Below, piece after piece: positions 1 through 11,789 of a stretch of 64,000 nt of DNA. The DNA lies in assembly GCA_029783825.1 (NCBI GenBank), contig JAREIK010002637.1, positions 876,514 to 940,513 of the forward strand, in the 5' to 3' direction. The notes below the pieces were generated by a model, which worked only from the letters and a program-made list of their open reading frames with translations, did no database searches and had not been told where the DNA came from. The stretch comes from Sapria himalayana (lineage: Eukaryota; Streptophyta; Magnoliopsida; Malpighiales; Rafflesiaceae). Both the position numbers and the translations under genes were made by a program. The stretch's first letter is position 1, and each line of letters begins with the position of its first letter.

Positions 1-830
1 TCTTATTTTACTCATTACTTTCTGTCAAATCTGAACTAATAAATAGTTTCCTTAACTTATTTTTTTATTCATTGATACGAAATAAGATGATTAAAGACAT
101 TACAAACTTAGTTTTGTATGCCTTAGCAACTTCTTTTGTTTAGTAAATCATCTTATCATGTTAAATAATCACGCTCTACTATAAATATAGCCACTTATAG
201 ATATGGTTCGCTCTATTATCTTTTTGATATATAATAGTTTTTCAATATCTTCCAACTATAAGTCAGGTTAATATGTAATACATGGTATCCAATAAAAATA
301 TGACATTTTTAATTCTAATAATCTCCCAATATAAGCTAAAGTTATATAAGAATATAGAAGTAATATGTAATAAGTAATGACTTGATTAAATAATCAAAAA
401 TAAATTTAAATTATAAACACATGTCATCATATAATTTTAAACATTATATGTTATAACTTTAACAACCTTATCTTTATCATTTTTTCACCTAATTATCAAG
501 TAATTAAAATAATATATCTTTCAGCTTGATCATAACAAAATCATCAATAGATTTCATGAATATGATTCCTCTAAAAGAATTCACCATGAAATTTACAAAT
601 ATTTTTTCCTTCTAATTAGTTCATCCATCCAACATAATTGAACATCTATTTTGATTCTATTTTGTGAAATAATCATTCATCAATTTCTGTGTAAGAGTTA
701 TACTTTGTTAGAATTAGTAACTCTCACATCATAAAAATTCGATCATTTATATCCCAAATCAAATTGCTCAATTACCTTAAGCATTGATTGAAAACTAACA
801 TAGTTTACTGTATTAAAAAAAATTACAATA
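1..830 (-). pseudogene. hAT transposase fragment (DUF659 type), cut by the window edge
   Basis: The minus strand, read from about 830 down to 1, translates with several stops into a DUF659-type hAT transposase. A tract resembling the conserved 'SDGWTD' box reads YVGWMN near 640, and a following block resembles the 'FL-NS-G--F--S-DAS' segment. The same stretch matches 10,640-11,450 at DNA level almost line for line, so this is a second copy of the family called hAT-A here. The BED finger would lie right of 830, where another element begins, and the C-terminal dimerisation domain would lie left of position 1. Stops and frame changes make it non-functional. Family membership is established by motif order; orientation and copy relationship are seen directly. 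Confidence 0.6.
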
Positions 831-854
831 AATAAAATATAAACTCTTTTTTAA

Positions 855-1430
855 GGTATCAAGTGAGCAGGGTGAACCGAGCATGGCACGAAACAAGATC
901 CGACTGAGTCATACCTAGCCCAACACAGCATAGTCCATAACCATGTCTAGATTTAAGTTGTGCCAATCCGAGGTATGGCTCGTGTCGTGCTTGGCCAAAG
1001 GCTTTCGTGCCTCATGTTAGGTCGGGCATGGCCCGTGCACCTGACCCATTGGCAGCTCGGTCCACTGGCATGGTGACCGTGACTCAAGACCGGGTGAAGG
1101 GTCACTGATCAACATGACCCAAGACAACATCTAGGCCCTAGACCCATTTAAAAAAATGTGTATTTTTATGCACTCCAACTTGATCCACAATGTTGACGTG
1201 GTGGATCGGCCCGTTTGGGACAGAAGTCCCAACAACTAAGGAACTGGGTCGTTCGTCGTCCGCCACATCACAGCATCGGGCGAACACGCACCCGTGTTCA
1301 ACAAGGACAAGAGACATTGTCATTGTCGGATAAGTGTGCATGTGCTGCTACTTAAAAAATAAATTTTTTTACCTAAGTGCTACAGAAACTCATCCCGGCC
1401 ATTGGAATTCATTCCAACAGCTAGGGGCAG
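855..1430. mobile_element. GC-richer hAT-type terminal segment ('GGTATCAAG' family)
   Basis: A GC-rich island starts abruptly at AAGGTATCAAG and contains many GGCACG/GGCATG-like words. The same kind of terminus is seen at 4,987, 7,166, 32,394 and 48,890 (reverse). Around 1,400 it has a self-complementary GGAATTCATTCC-type motif. I read it as one end of a hAT element of the family whose ends read TAGRGGTGTCAA. No matching right end or target duplication was found, so the limits are approximate. Confidence 0.4.
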
Positions 1431-2689
1431 AAATCCAAAAGTATATTAAAAACGTGAATTTTTAAAAAAATATATATTATTTTTAATTAAAAAATCTATA
1501 AATATATATTAAGTATTAATATTTTTTTATTTTCAATTTTAAAACTCTCATCTCCTCTGCTTTGTGCTCTTTTCTGCTCTACTGTTGCTATCTCTCATTC
1601 TCAAATCTTAAAATACATTTTAGAATTTTATTTGTGTTCTCTAAGTTTATCTCTCTCTGTGGGATTGCAGCTTTGGCACTACCCTTTAAAAGTTGGAAAC
1701 AAGAACAAAACGGTGCATGACCTCCAGTTACAGTTACATTAACGCCTAACAGTACCAGAATCCATGTATTTTTTTGTTGTTTATAAAAATAAGACTTAAT
1801 TATTTTTTAACGTGGAGGTACTACATCTGATCGAGTTTTTGTAGGAGGGGCTATTATACCTCCGTTCAAGTTCAAAGCATTTCTCCCATCATGCGAGCTT
1901 GCAGTAAGACATGTTTTTTTTGAGGCTTCTACAAATAGTTATAGGATGACAAAATAAAATGTTGGATCAACTAATAAATAAACTACCCAGCGATGACACA
2001 AAAAAATGCTTTTTTTGTGTCAAGTTTATCAAGTTTATCAAAGAGTAAGACATGCATCATCAAGGACATAGAGAATTGACCATCAAGTTTATCAAGTTTA
2101 TCTAAGATTGAGTGAATTGACCATCAAGGACATAGAGAATAAGACATGCATCATGTTCGGAGTAGAGACAAGTTTATCAAAGAGTAAGATGATCTGATAA
2201 CTAATCCCTCTAATCTTGATCTTTCGATCATCATCTAAAAAAATATATAAGTTGTACTCAACACCCAATCATATATATTTTATGGTACTCAAATATTTTT
2301 CTCTCTTACTTTTTTTATTACTTCTCTTAACGATACTAGCATACTCAAATCTCCTTTTAAGATATTATCTCATTTAGGATAATATTGAATCATATTGGAT
2401 TATATGAATATCATCCATTTTAATAGGACTTAGAAACTAATATTTAATCTTAAGGAAAGAATGTTGATTGCAAATATATGTTCGCTATAAAAACATGTTC
2501 AAATAAAAAGATAACACCTTAAAACAAGTATTGTTATAAAATAATTTACTCAAATATTTCACTTGGATGACTAAGATACTCTCTCTAGTAACCAAGATGA
2601 CCTTTATATATATTATTATTTTACTACTAGTATCTCTTAGATAGCATATACATTAGTTATACATAAAAAATATTTTTATTTATGATAAC
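1431..2689. other. AT-rich stretch, no gene seen; local shuffled word repeats
   Basis: No coding sequence is recognisable. Between 2,017 and 2,190 a few short phrases (TCAAGTTTATC, AAGACATGCATCATC, AAGGACATAGAGAAT, GAATTGACCATCAAG) recur in changing order, suggesting local slippage or gene-conversion-like rearrangement. Confidence 0.5.
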
Positions 2690-3000
2690 CTTGAAAAAAT
2701 ATTATTGAGAAATCACTTAAGTTTCAAGCAATACAGTCTAATATAATTTGAAGGTTAAAAAAACATTGTATAACCTAAAGCAATCTAGGAAAACTTGAAT
2801 TGTGAGATTTTTATAAACAATCACTATGTTTGGTTTACACATGCATGTTTTGAATTTTTCATTATTTTTCTAAGAATTCTGAAGACATGAAAATTATGCT
2901 TATTGAGCATGTGGATGATATTTGAATTACGAAAAACAACAAGTTTAAAATCACTCAAGTCAATAAATACTTTCAGCCATAGTTATAGATTGTCATTGGG
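2690..3000 (+). pseudogene. Ty1/copia reverse transcriptase fragment
   Basis: Translation across two frames resembles the copia RT (RVT_2) block that normally reads 'LKKALYGLKQSPRAW' and continues to the YVDD catalytic box. Here one sees RLKKHCIT-SNLGKLELW and, about 60 codons on, EHVDDI. The YVDD tyrosine is lost and stops interrupt both halves. Only about 100 codons remain; no LTRs are visible nearby and an RTE-type LINE fragment follows directly. The motif order supports the family, but the match is degraded. Confidence 0.5.
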
Positions 3001-3039
3001 TGGCTCTGTTATATAAGTAATATATGTCAAACATTTCTA

Positions 3040-4030
3040 TCATGAAAAATATTTACTTAGATAATTAATTGAAAAATATAAAAAACATAAAAAATAATAA
3101 TACATGATATTTAATGATTTAGAAAAAATTTATGATAGAATCTCAAAAGATTTAATTTTATGGATATTATATAAAAAAATATCAAATATATATATTAAAA
3201 TAATCAATTACACGTATAAGAAAATGTGTCCAAAATAAAATTAGTTCAAGACATCAATCACTAGTTTCTAATAGATAAAGAATTGCACCAAAAATTATTA
3301 CTCAATCTTTATAGTTTTATAATATTTATAGATGTATTGATAAGAGATTTCTAAGAAAATATTCATTGATGTATGTTATTTACAGATGACATTTCATTAG
3401 TTGATGAAACTGAAAAAAAATTGATACTAAAAATTTAAAGGGTTTCATTTGAATCCAAACAATTTAAAATTAGTCATAATAAATTAGAGTACTTGAAATA
3501 TAAATTTAATAATAGTAGGAGTGATGATGATATTAATCAAAATAGGTAAATAAGAAATATCAGATATCAGTAATTTCATATACATAAGTATATTTTAAAT
3601 AAAGACAGATTAATAATGATATATTATATAAGATTAATACTTAAAGGATCAAATTGAGAGATGCATTAAGAATTCTTTATAATTAACAAGTACCAAATAA
3701 ATTATAGAAAATTTTATAAAACAATTATATGACAAACCATATTATATAGAATTAAATATTATGCAACCAAGAAGAAACACATTCAAATTATGAGTATAAC
3801 ATAGATGAAAAAGATATGATAGATATATGATAAGACTAAGAATAATAAAATTAAAAATAAAATTATTAGAAAAAAAAAAGATAACAATATTCCTTATAAA
3901 TGATAATATAAGTGAAAATCATCTAAAATAGTTTGATCAGGTCTAACACAAACCTTCTAGTACACCGATTAAGAAGTATAAGATTATTCAAGTGAAAAGA
4001 AAAAAAAACTAAAGATATGCCTAATAAAAA
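3040..4030 (+). pseudogene. RTE-type LINE reverse transcriptase fragment, copy 1
   Basis: The plus strand reads DLEKIYDRISKDLILW (plant RTE consensus 'DLEKAYDRVPR-L-W'), then about 75 codons later CMLFTDDISLVDE, corresponding to the catalytic 'CMLFADDIVLVDE' with Ala to Thr. Farther on, AALRILY-, KLxxKFxK and IMSIT-MKKI segments follow the order of the RTE C-terminal region. Stops are frequent and the strand has drifted strongly to A. The endonuclease part is missing. A longer copy of the same family lies at 16,308-18,120. No TSD or 3' tail was identified. Confidence 0.6.
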
Positions 4031-4986
4031 TTATAAACAATCATTTAACAACTAAATAGTTGATTAGAAAAATAAAATACAAATATTCAGTCTCAAGTAA
4101 TTAGAATAATATTTGGTTGTTAATGATAATAATAATTAATAATATCTATTAAAACAAAAGTATTATGGTATCATAGAGAATGTATATAGTTTATATACTC
4201 ACAGAAATTAATCTATTTAGTTGTGCTTTAATTGATACTTAAATTAACTCATGTATTAACTTTTTGTCCAACATAATTTATCTAATTTACTCTATTACTT
4301 TTAGAAAAAAGTATATTAAATTTAATTATATGCTTATCAGATTAGATATAACTTATACAATAAATATAATTAATTATTTCATCAATTCTTTTCGGCAAAT
4401 TCACTGGGAAATTATAGTTGGCTGAGTATCTTTTTCAAATATATTTCATATATTGAGATGTATAAAAAAATCTTCATAACTTAAGATCTATTTCAAATAT
4501 CATGAGAACTTATAGTTGATTGAGTATCCAAGTTCGAGTTTAACACATACTTGCACTTAAAGGAGGGTCTATTATAGTATTTTGTATTTTTCTTGAGAAA
4601 ATCATAACTTTGAAAAAAATAAGAAAAATGAATATAATGAGATGCAATGCAAAGGTATAGTGCAAGGTTATGGCAATGATCATCTGTAATATATTTTAGA
4701 TATAACACCTACTTGAGGAGATCGTGTATTTCATATTTTCTCTTATTATTCTTTACTGTATCAGTCATACAATGAGCATAACCTCTAATTTAATATTTCA
4801 TAAGCAAACAAAATAAATAAAAATTAATATTTCTTTATATGATAAAAAATTTAGAATGCAATCTTTAATATAGTTTATATTTAAACAATAAATCAGTTAA
4901 TAAATATTTTCTCAAGATCTTCAAAAAATATCAGCTCACTTTTTTTTCTCCAAGTTTGATCTATATCTTTATGCACTAGTTTAAGG
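4031..4986. other. AT-rich stretch, nothing recognised
   Basis: No coding motifs, TIRs or RNA genes were recognised. A phrase like ACTTATAGTTGATTGAGTAT occurs twice (about 4,410 and 4,508), hinting at a small local duplication. Confidence 0.5.
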
Positions 4987-5072
4987 TAAAGGTGTCAATG
5001 GACAGTTCCGGGAAAACATGACCTGAATTTAGATGGATTGGTCATGCCAGCATGGAACTGAGTGAGGCACCC

Positions 5073-6027
5073 CATAGTTATGAAAGGCGCGCCTGAGGTG
5101 CGCCTAAAGCTCAGGCGCCACCACTTCCTGGAAAAATGTCTCGCTTCAGGCGAGGCGCAGACGGGTGAGGCGCAGCAGGCATCGACTTCCAGTTTCAGCA
5201 GTGGCAGGCGTCGAGCCATGTACGTCATTCTTCTCATTCTTCCTCTTCTTTACTCTCCTTTTTTTTTGCTGGATTTGCCGTCGGAAATGGGAAAATTTCG
5301 TCGGAGAAGAATGACAAAGCAACGGCGGGAGAAGCGGCGAGAGGCCGAACCAGGCGAAACACAGGAAAAGGGTGTCGGGGAAGATGACGTATTCGACTGA
5401 CCCAACCCAAAACGATGTCGTTTTGGGTTGGGTTATATTTTTTAAAAAAATCAAAACAACCCAAAGCGATGTCGTTTTAGGTTGGTTTTGATTTTTTAAA
5501 AAAAAAACAAAACTCTCAAAACGACGTCGTTTTGATGTTCTGATTTAAAATAAAAAAATGTCACCTCCAAAACGACGTCGTTTTGGTCTTCCAGGAATCA
5601 AAACGACACCGTTTTGGAGTTTTGTGATTTTAAGCCATATAAAACCCCCTCTTTCTCGGGTTACGCCCAAAAACCTTCAAAACAACCCTCCCAAAACACT
5701 CTTAAGGCTGGATTAAAGAGGAGATAAGAAGAAAAAGATGCTCAAAATGTATTTTTGTTTTAGAACTTTGAATGTTTGTTATTTTGTTTTGAAACATTGA
5801 ATGTTTGGATGATAGGAACACTATTAATATTTGATTTTTATATTTGATGTTCTTTAATTTATTATTATATGAAAATTAAAGACTATATTTAGTAAAATAT
5901 ATAATTTTTATGTGTATTAGGCTGGGTGCGCCTCAAATAAAAAAGTATGCGCCTCAAGTACGCCTTGACCCTTAAGGCCTCAAAAGGCTTTTGTGTCTCA
6001 GTGCGCATTGTGCCTTAAATAACTATG
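5073..6027. mobile_element. hAT-type MITE, 955 bp, TSD AGGCACCC
   Basis: The left end reads CATAGTTATGAAAGGCGCGC; the right end, reverse-complemented, reads CATAGTTATTTAAGGCACAA. Both flanks carry the identical 8-bp sequence AGGCACCC (5,065-5,072 and 6,028-6,035), the target-site duplication length of hAT elements. Subterminal DNA is rich in GCGCCTNAGGC words on both sides. The termini match those of the autonomous-type hAT at 9,079-13,732 (TATAGTTATTTAAGGCAC), which makes that family the likely source of transposase. Inside there is a promoter-like block and no convincing coding sequence; open frames at 5,062-5,464 follow from the GC-rich palindromic text. Confidence 0.85.
5409..5646 (+). 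promoter_or_regulatory. Five ACGT-core palindromes followed by a TATA-like box
   Basis: Five near-copies of the palindrome AAAACGACGTCGTTTT lie at 5,409-5,424, 5,463-5,478, 5,518-5,533, 5,569-5,584 and 5,600-5,615. Two are perfect; the others differ by one to three bases. About 20 bp after the last is CCATATAAAACCCC (from 5,636), a good plant TATA box. GACGTC is an ACGT-core site of the kind bound by plant bZIP factors. Promoter function is inference from layout. Confidence 0.45.
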
Positions 6028-6340
6028 AGGCACCCACAAACCAATGGCCCAGCAAAGATAGTCGGGCGTGTCAGGTCATGCTAGGTCCTGCTAATGCTAG
6101 CTAAAACTGGCACGATTTGAACCCTGGTCAACTTGTGCATGTGCTGCTGTTGTGGCTTGTGCGATGTGCTGAAGAAAAAAGACAGCAGTGTTCAGTCTGG
6201 TCTTGCCATGGCAGCAGGCCTGCTGCTAACTTTAAATTTTGTTTTTCAACTTATTAAATTATAGTAATGAAATATATAATATAAATAAAAAATATTTAAA
6301 AATTAAATGTAAACAAAAGTCAATAAACTACACTAACATT

Positions 6341-7165
6341 TTAAAAGTATATAATACCCAAATATCTGAAAATATAAATAAAATAAAATAAAATAAAAAC
6401 TTCAAAAAATAATGTCAATACAACTATAAAAACAAAAGCATAGCAGTCCAACATCATTATATCAATATGTTTATTTAGATCATCACAATTTGTACTCTCA
6501 ACAACGGCACCCTCATTTTCATGTATATTTGCATCATAATTTAAATTTAGTTGTTTTAACTTATCTTCAAAACATGTCAATGAATCATTTCAGGTTTTTA
6601 AGCTATAGATTATTTTAATAATATCTAGTAGTGTGTTCTTCCTATCTAAAATAACATTCATAATCATAGGAAAAAAAAATTCTAATTTTATGTTTGACAT
6701 TTGAGAAGTCAGTAGATCATATATTATTTTAGACAGTACAAAAAAAAATTGTATGATTTTCATCAATTCAATATATCTAAATTTTTAATCTCATTATGCA
6801 ACAAGATAGAGTAGTAATCAGTATCTAAATACTTCAACAGGTTGCTTATTCGACGTATCTCTCGATTATTTATCACTTACTAACTGAATTATAAAGTATC
6901 ATCTTCAAAGACAATATTAATGTCCTTACTCGAAGAATAGCTAAAATTATCATTCTTATGATCTTAATATAAAATTAAACTATTTAATTATTCATAAATT
7001 ATATCTTATAATTCTTATAGTTGGTTCATGCATATTAATATATATTTTATAATGGTTTGTATCTCTTCTACCATAATTTGAAGATTAATACAAACAATCA
7101 AAAAATAAAAAATGAAATGAATGCCTATTATTTTAAATACTTATTTTTCATATCAATATTCATAG
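6341..7165 (-). pseudogene. hAT transposase C-terminal region (RICESLEEPER-like, family hAT-B)
   Basis: Read on the minus strand from 7,165 down, the translation follows the hAT dimerisation domain: ISNLLKYLDTDYY, then LDILN--KSYNFFFVLSKI (consensus 'FDILxWWKxNxxxFPxLSxxA'), then a block matching 'VASESAFSTGGRxLDxxRSSL' as IKLEFFFPMIMNVILDRK, then FEDKLKQL and an acidic tail. The hallmark tryptophans and 'SES-F' serines are lost. DNA of 6,630-7,165 aligns with 13,740-14,270, a second copy. The N-terminal part stops where a GC-rich terminus begins at 7,166. Confidence 0.55.
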
Positions 7166-7430
7166 CTAAAAGTATCAAGTGGGTCGGATAGTCCGAGCCC
7201 AACCAGTGGCACAACACAAAAATGCCAAGTCAAATCTGTCATTGCAACATCTAGAATCATGCCTGGATTATGCTCGTGTTGTCTCATGGCACGGATCATA
7301 TTGTGTTGTGTCGAGGATGCATGAGCCTCATGTCATGCCAAGCACAACCTATGTGTTTGGCAAGCAAGGTACTAAATATGGCATGAGCATTTTAAATTTT
7401 GTAATTGTTTTACATTAACTGCTTACAGAG
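7166..7430. mobile_element. GC-richer hAT-type terminal segment
   Basis: Begins AAAAGTATCAAGTGGGTC and contains GGCACRAC-type words, as at 855 and 4,987. It abuts the hAT-B transposase fragment and fades after about 7,400. No partner end or target duplication was found. Confidence 0.4.
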
Positions 7431-8164
7431 TTATGACCAACAGGAGAACAACCTGTCATAGTCTTGTCAATCAAAGATAATTGACAAGGCTTAAAATATA
7501 TATGTGTGTATATATATATACACACACACATATATAATTAAAGAATATAAGCCATTGTATGAAATTCAATGGCTCATTGGAAAAAATCTAATGGCTCTCA
7601 GATTTTTGATCAAACAATAGCCTGAAAAAATTTTAAATATACATATATATGAAAATAATTTTCTATAAATAATAAATAAACATATTTTTTTTTTCATGAT
7701 TTACTATAATATCCCTTATATTCTCCAATCTGTTTCTCTCTCAAGTCCAACTTTTTTTAAAAATCTGTTTTATTTTAAAATATATTTATAATATTATTAT
7801 ACTTTCAATTTGACAAATCAAAATTTGGTGGGCAAAGTGATAAAGTGAATGCATCTGTGGAATTCTTGACAACTATGTTGTGTAACTAAAGTAAAGAAAC
7901 ACTTTGCAAATTATCATATGTAGCATTTTTAATTTGGTTTTTTAAAATGCTTAATAAAATTAAGTTACATTATAAAAAATTTCTTTAACACAACAATTTC
8001 TAGAGTCTAAAACTAGATTTAAAAAATAATAAATACCATAAAAATAAATTAAATCTAGACATAAATAATAATAAATTGACTGAAACATCCAAAACTAAAT
8101 TATCTCAGGGTCTCGACCTCTGTACATATGCATCAGAGAAGTTTTGATCTAATATAAATATATA

Positions 8165-8196
8165 TACACACACACACACATGTGTGTGTGTGTGTA
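8165..8196. repeat. Perfect 32-bp (CA)n/(TG)n palindrome
   Basis: A CA run switches to a TG run exactly at 8,180/8,181, giving a perfect inverted repeat with no loop. Such a block could extrude a hairpin or adopt Z-DNA; that is inference. Confidence 0.85.
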
Positions 8197-8760
8197 CATG
8201 TGTTGGAGTATCGATGGTACTAAATATCTTAGAAGACACGTCAAATAGTACATCAAAAATCTAGTATATTAGATTTCAGACAAACTCAATTTAACAATAA
8301 AATATTTGAAGTTGGATCAACTTCAACTTTAATAAACCCAAGTCATTTATCGCTTTGAATATGCAAGAGAAGACATAACAAAATCTATCACTAGTATGAG
8401 TCATCCAATTAAATTTTTAAAAAATCCTAAAATACTTTAATCTATAAAAAAACACATTAAGCCACTTATCATAAAATCTCTAAGTCGACCAATATGAATG
8501 ATGGTATAACAAAAAATTATTAAATAAAAAAAAATAATAATTAGCTAATCTATAATACAAAGAAGAGTAGTTTTCATGATATTTGAAATTTAAACTAGTC
8601 ATGATATCAATGCATTAGCATGCATGATCATCCACTTTATTGATTTTAAGTTGAAACTAAATAAAATAATGTTACAATATCAATAATTTTAAAAATAAAA
8701 TGATTAAAATTAAACTGTATTATAGATTTAAATGAATACAATTCAAAACTCAATAATATA

Positions 8761-8787
8761 TTTATTTATTTATTTATTTATTTATTT
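8761..8787. repeat. (TTTA)n microsatellite
   Basis: About seven tandem TTTA units. Confidence 0.9.
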
Positions 8788-8930
8788 CATTTTCGTACCT
8801 CAAAGTATTATGCTACAAATAATGATAAATTAAAATTTTGTATGAGTAAACAACATTTGAACATCATTATATCAGCAAAAGCAATACAACACACATCACA
8901 CATTAATCCTCTAATATTTGCGATTAATTT

Positions 8931-9078
8931 GTGTTTGTAACCTCAATATCCTCGATATTGCATGAGTCATCATCCATCAGTAGCTCTTTCACTCTATTCT
9001 GAATACCCATCCTTGAATCTTCTCGATCATTTAAGTATAAAAAAATTTTTATAATATTTAGTTACATTTTGAATCTTT
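8931..9078 (-). pseudogene. hAT-B transposase C-terminal tail, left part of a split copy
   Basis: The minus strand reads LNIIKIFLYLN, then REDSRMGIQNRVKELL and MDDDSCNIEDIE. It lines up with the tail of the 6,341-7,165 copy (LDIIKIIYSL, NDSLTCFEDKLKQL) and continues the frame that stops at 13,733. A 4.65-kb hAT element lies between the two parts. 9,071-9,078 is the left copy of that element's degenerate target duplication. Confidence 0.5.
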
Positions 9079-9749
9079 TATAGTTATTTAAGGCACGAGA
9101 CACACCAAGATACAAAAAACAAAAATATTTTGGAACCTTCAAGCACAATGCACAATTAAGGCACAAGGTTTTTTGTTAGTTATACTCTACATATTATATA
9201 TATAAATTCTATATTTTACTAAATATTATATAAAATTTTATCTATTAATAAAATATTATTAAATAAATAATATCAAACATAAAAATCAAATATCATTAAT
9301 AAATTTTAATATTACAAATATTAAAAATTATAAATAAAGCAATAGAATTTCAATAATTCACCATATAAAATTTAAAATTTAAACTTCAAATATATCATAT
9401 CTAACATAAAAATAAAATATCATTAGTATTTTTTATTATAATAAAAATTAAAGTAATAAAAAATAAATAAAATAAATATTCATAGATCTTTCTCAAATTT
9501 TAAATTCACAAAATCATCATTACTATCATTCATTTTATCAATACTCTTGCACTCCCGATAAATAAGCAATTTTTTCATCTTCATCAATCAAAACAAGAAT
9601 ATGAATATATTTAGAACTTTTTAGTATTGACTTTCATGATGATGTTTTGATTGAGCTTACTTTAGCTCTTGTATAAACCTTAAACTATTCGGTTTCACTA
9701 GCTCTTGCAACATTATCACATATTAATCACCACTCAGAAGTATCAAATC

Positions 9750-11700
9750 ATCTTATACAACATCATCTTTTATTCTTCCTATCAACTATTCATTGCTATC
9801 ATTTATATCTTTTTAGAAAATAAGATACTCTAATTCATATTTCTTCGCTTTTAATGAATCTAAAAAAATCATGATTATTAAATTATATATCATATTAAAT
9901 AATATTATACAGATAAATTTAATTTATGTAATTATTTTAATAATTTATATTCTCAAATATACTCTAATTCCTTTCACAATCAAAAATACTACATGTTAGG
10001 CTAAAAATATACTATACAAACTTCTAGTATTAGACCCAAACATATCCCACCATTTAGTTATAATCAATATAAATAAATTATTAGCTTAATATTTTATATA
10101 TTTTAATCAAAAATACATAATAATATAAATAAAGTAATTAATCAAACTGAATAACTAACCTAAGAATTTAGACTTTCTTACTTTAATGGCAAACTCATTG
10201 TCAAAAAAATCTCTAACATACATATACAAATTCAAATATAATATAATTAATCATTTCTCTCTTTCACTAATCTTAACATGTATTTACATATTTCTTCAAA
10301 GATTTATAAATCTAGTCATTCCTAATCTTTTTGTATCACAATAGAACTGGGTTTCAAAAAATATTCAACTAATTTCAAAGACCTATGAAGTTGAATCTCT
10401 CACCTTTCATAAATAATTTTTATTATTTCCTTATACTTTTTTTCACTCTCATTAAAATTTTTAATAGTTATTTCTTTTGTTTTTTTCATGACCACATAAA
10501 TGTAGCTCATAGAAAGCCTCTTTTCAATATCTACGAAGCAAAAAACACATATAAAAAGACTAGACATCTTCAAACAAAATTTTACAAAAAACAAATTATA
10601 TTCACAAGATTTTTTTCCTTTTGATTTTTGGTCCATTTATTTTTTTCTAATTTGAACTAATAAGCATCTTTCTCAAGTTGATTTTTTATTTATTGATATA
10701 AGATAATATGATATAAGTTATTGCAACTCAATTCTTTGCATGCCTCGTCAACTCCTTTTACTTAGTAAATTATCTCATCATAGTGAGCAATTTCACTTTA
10801 TTGAAAATATAATCACTTATAGATAAGACCATCGTTATTATATTCTTGATACAAAATAATTTGTTAATATCTTCCAACAATATGTTAAGATAATATGCAG
10901 CACATGATATTCAATAAAAATAAGACCTTTTTAATTACAATTATCTCCTTATATAAATTAAAATTTAAACATAATATAAATAAGTTAATAAAATTAAAAA
11001 AAAATAATGTGTAATTACATATATAAATAATAATAAATTTCAAATGATATTATAAAAACTTATTATCACATAATCTAAAATATTATCTATTATAACTTAA
11101 AGAATATTATCTTTATCAATTTCTTCCACTTAATTGTCAAGTAATTCTAATAATTTATTTTCTATCTTAATCATATAAAAAATATCAATGAATTTATGAA
11201 CATGATCCCTCTTAAAAAATTCAATCTGAATTTATTAATGTTATATCCTTCATATTAGTTTATCAATCTGACATAATTGAATATCTATTTTGCTTTCATT
11301 CTAATAAATTATCCTTTATAAATAATCAATTCTTATTTTAGATTATTAACTCTCAAATTATGAAGACTTTGTCCCTTATATCCTAAACTATATTACTCAA
11401 ATGTCTTGAGCATTAGTTGAAAACTATATATTTTATCATATTATTCTCAAAATTCATTTGATTTTTTTGAGTTTTTTTATTGATATATATTCTTTTATTT
11501 CTTTCCTAACAAATTTGAAATATTTTCTATTTCAAAATTATCAAACAAGATGTTACTTTTGTCGATAAATATCTCATTTTATTATTTTATCACAAAAAAT
11601 ATAAATAAGAATATTTATATATTTCATATTAAGTTAGCATCCATATTTCAATGTTGAAAATTTACTTCCACTTAAAAAGTGTACTTTAACTTCAGTTATA
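9750..11700 (-). pseudogene. hAT-A transposase: BED finger, DUF659 and hAT dimerisation regions
   Basis: Domains occur in the expected order. Near 11,600-11,500 FCDKIIK-DIYRQK-HLV matches a BED zinc finger ('CNFCxKxxxGGIxRxKxHL') with its first Cys lost. Near 11,440-10,900 a DUF659 region includes LHNLRVN, IFNYVRLIN and VEEIDKDNIL-VIIDN (consensus 'V-EVG--NVVQVVTDN'). Near 10,880 IEYHVLHIIL corresponds to the 'TPCAAHC' block. 10,500-10,400 gives SYIYVVMKKTKE (consensus 'GFIYEAMDRAKE') and KYKEIIKIIYER. Near 10,045 a WWDMFGSNTRSL segment marks the 'WWxxYG' start of the hAT dimerisation domain. Many stops and frameshifts show it is dead. Confidence 0.65.
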
Positions 11701-11789
11701 TCATCTATAATTTTTGGTTGCTAAAGGAGGTACAAAAAAAAGTGAGAATTGAGTTGATAGATAATATTTTAAAGAAGAGAAATAAGGGA

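Larger units (their letters stand above)
4987..6240. mobile_element. hAT-type terminal segment hosting a nested MITE
   Basis: Starts TAAAGGTGTCAATGG, the same end type as the MITE at 32,394-32,749. The GC-richer text breaks at 5,072 and resumes at 6,028, where a second transposon is inserted. After the insertion it continues with GTGCATGTGCTGCTG-like words also seen near 1,340. The right end is not defined; the piece fades into AT-rich DNA at about 6,240. Confidence 0.45.
7431..8930. other. AT-rich stretch, no gene seen; simple repeats
   Basis: No coding motifs recognised. It contains a palindromic TG/TA/CA microsatellite around 7,503-7,535, a 32-bp CA/TG palindrome at 8,165 and a TTTA array at 8,761. 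Confidence 0.5.

Noticed and set aside
5062..5464. Open frames of 76-112 codons on both strands
   Set aside because: They start in MITE termini or flanks and read through GC-rich subterminal repeats; no family resemblance.
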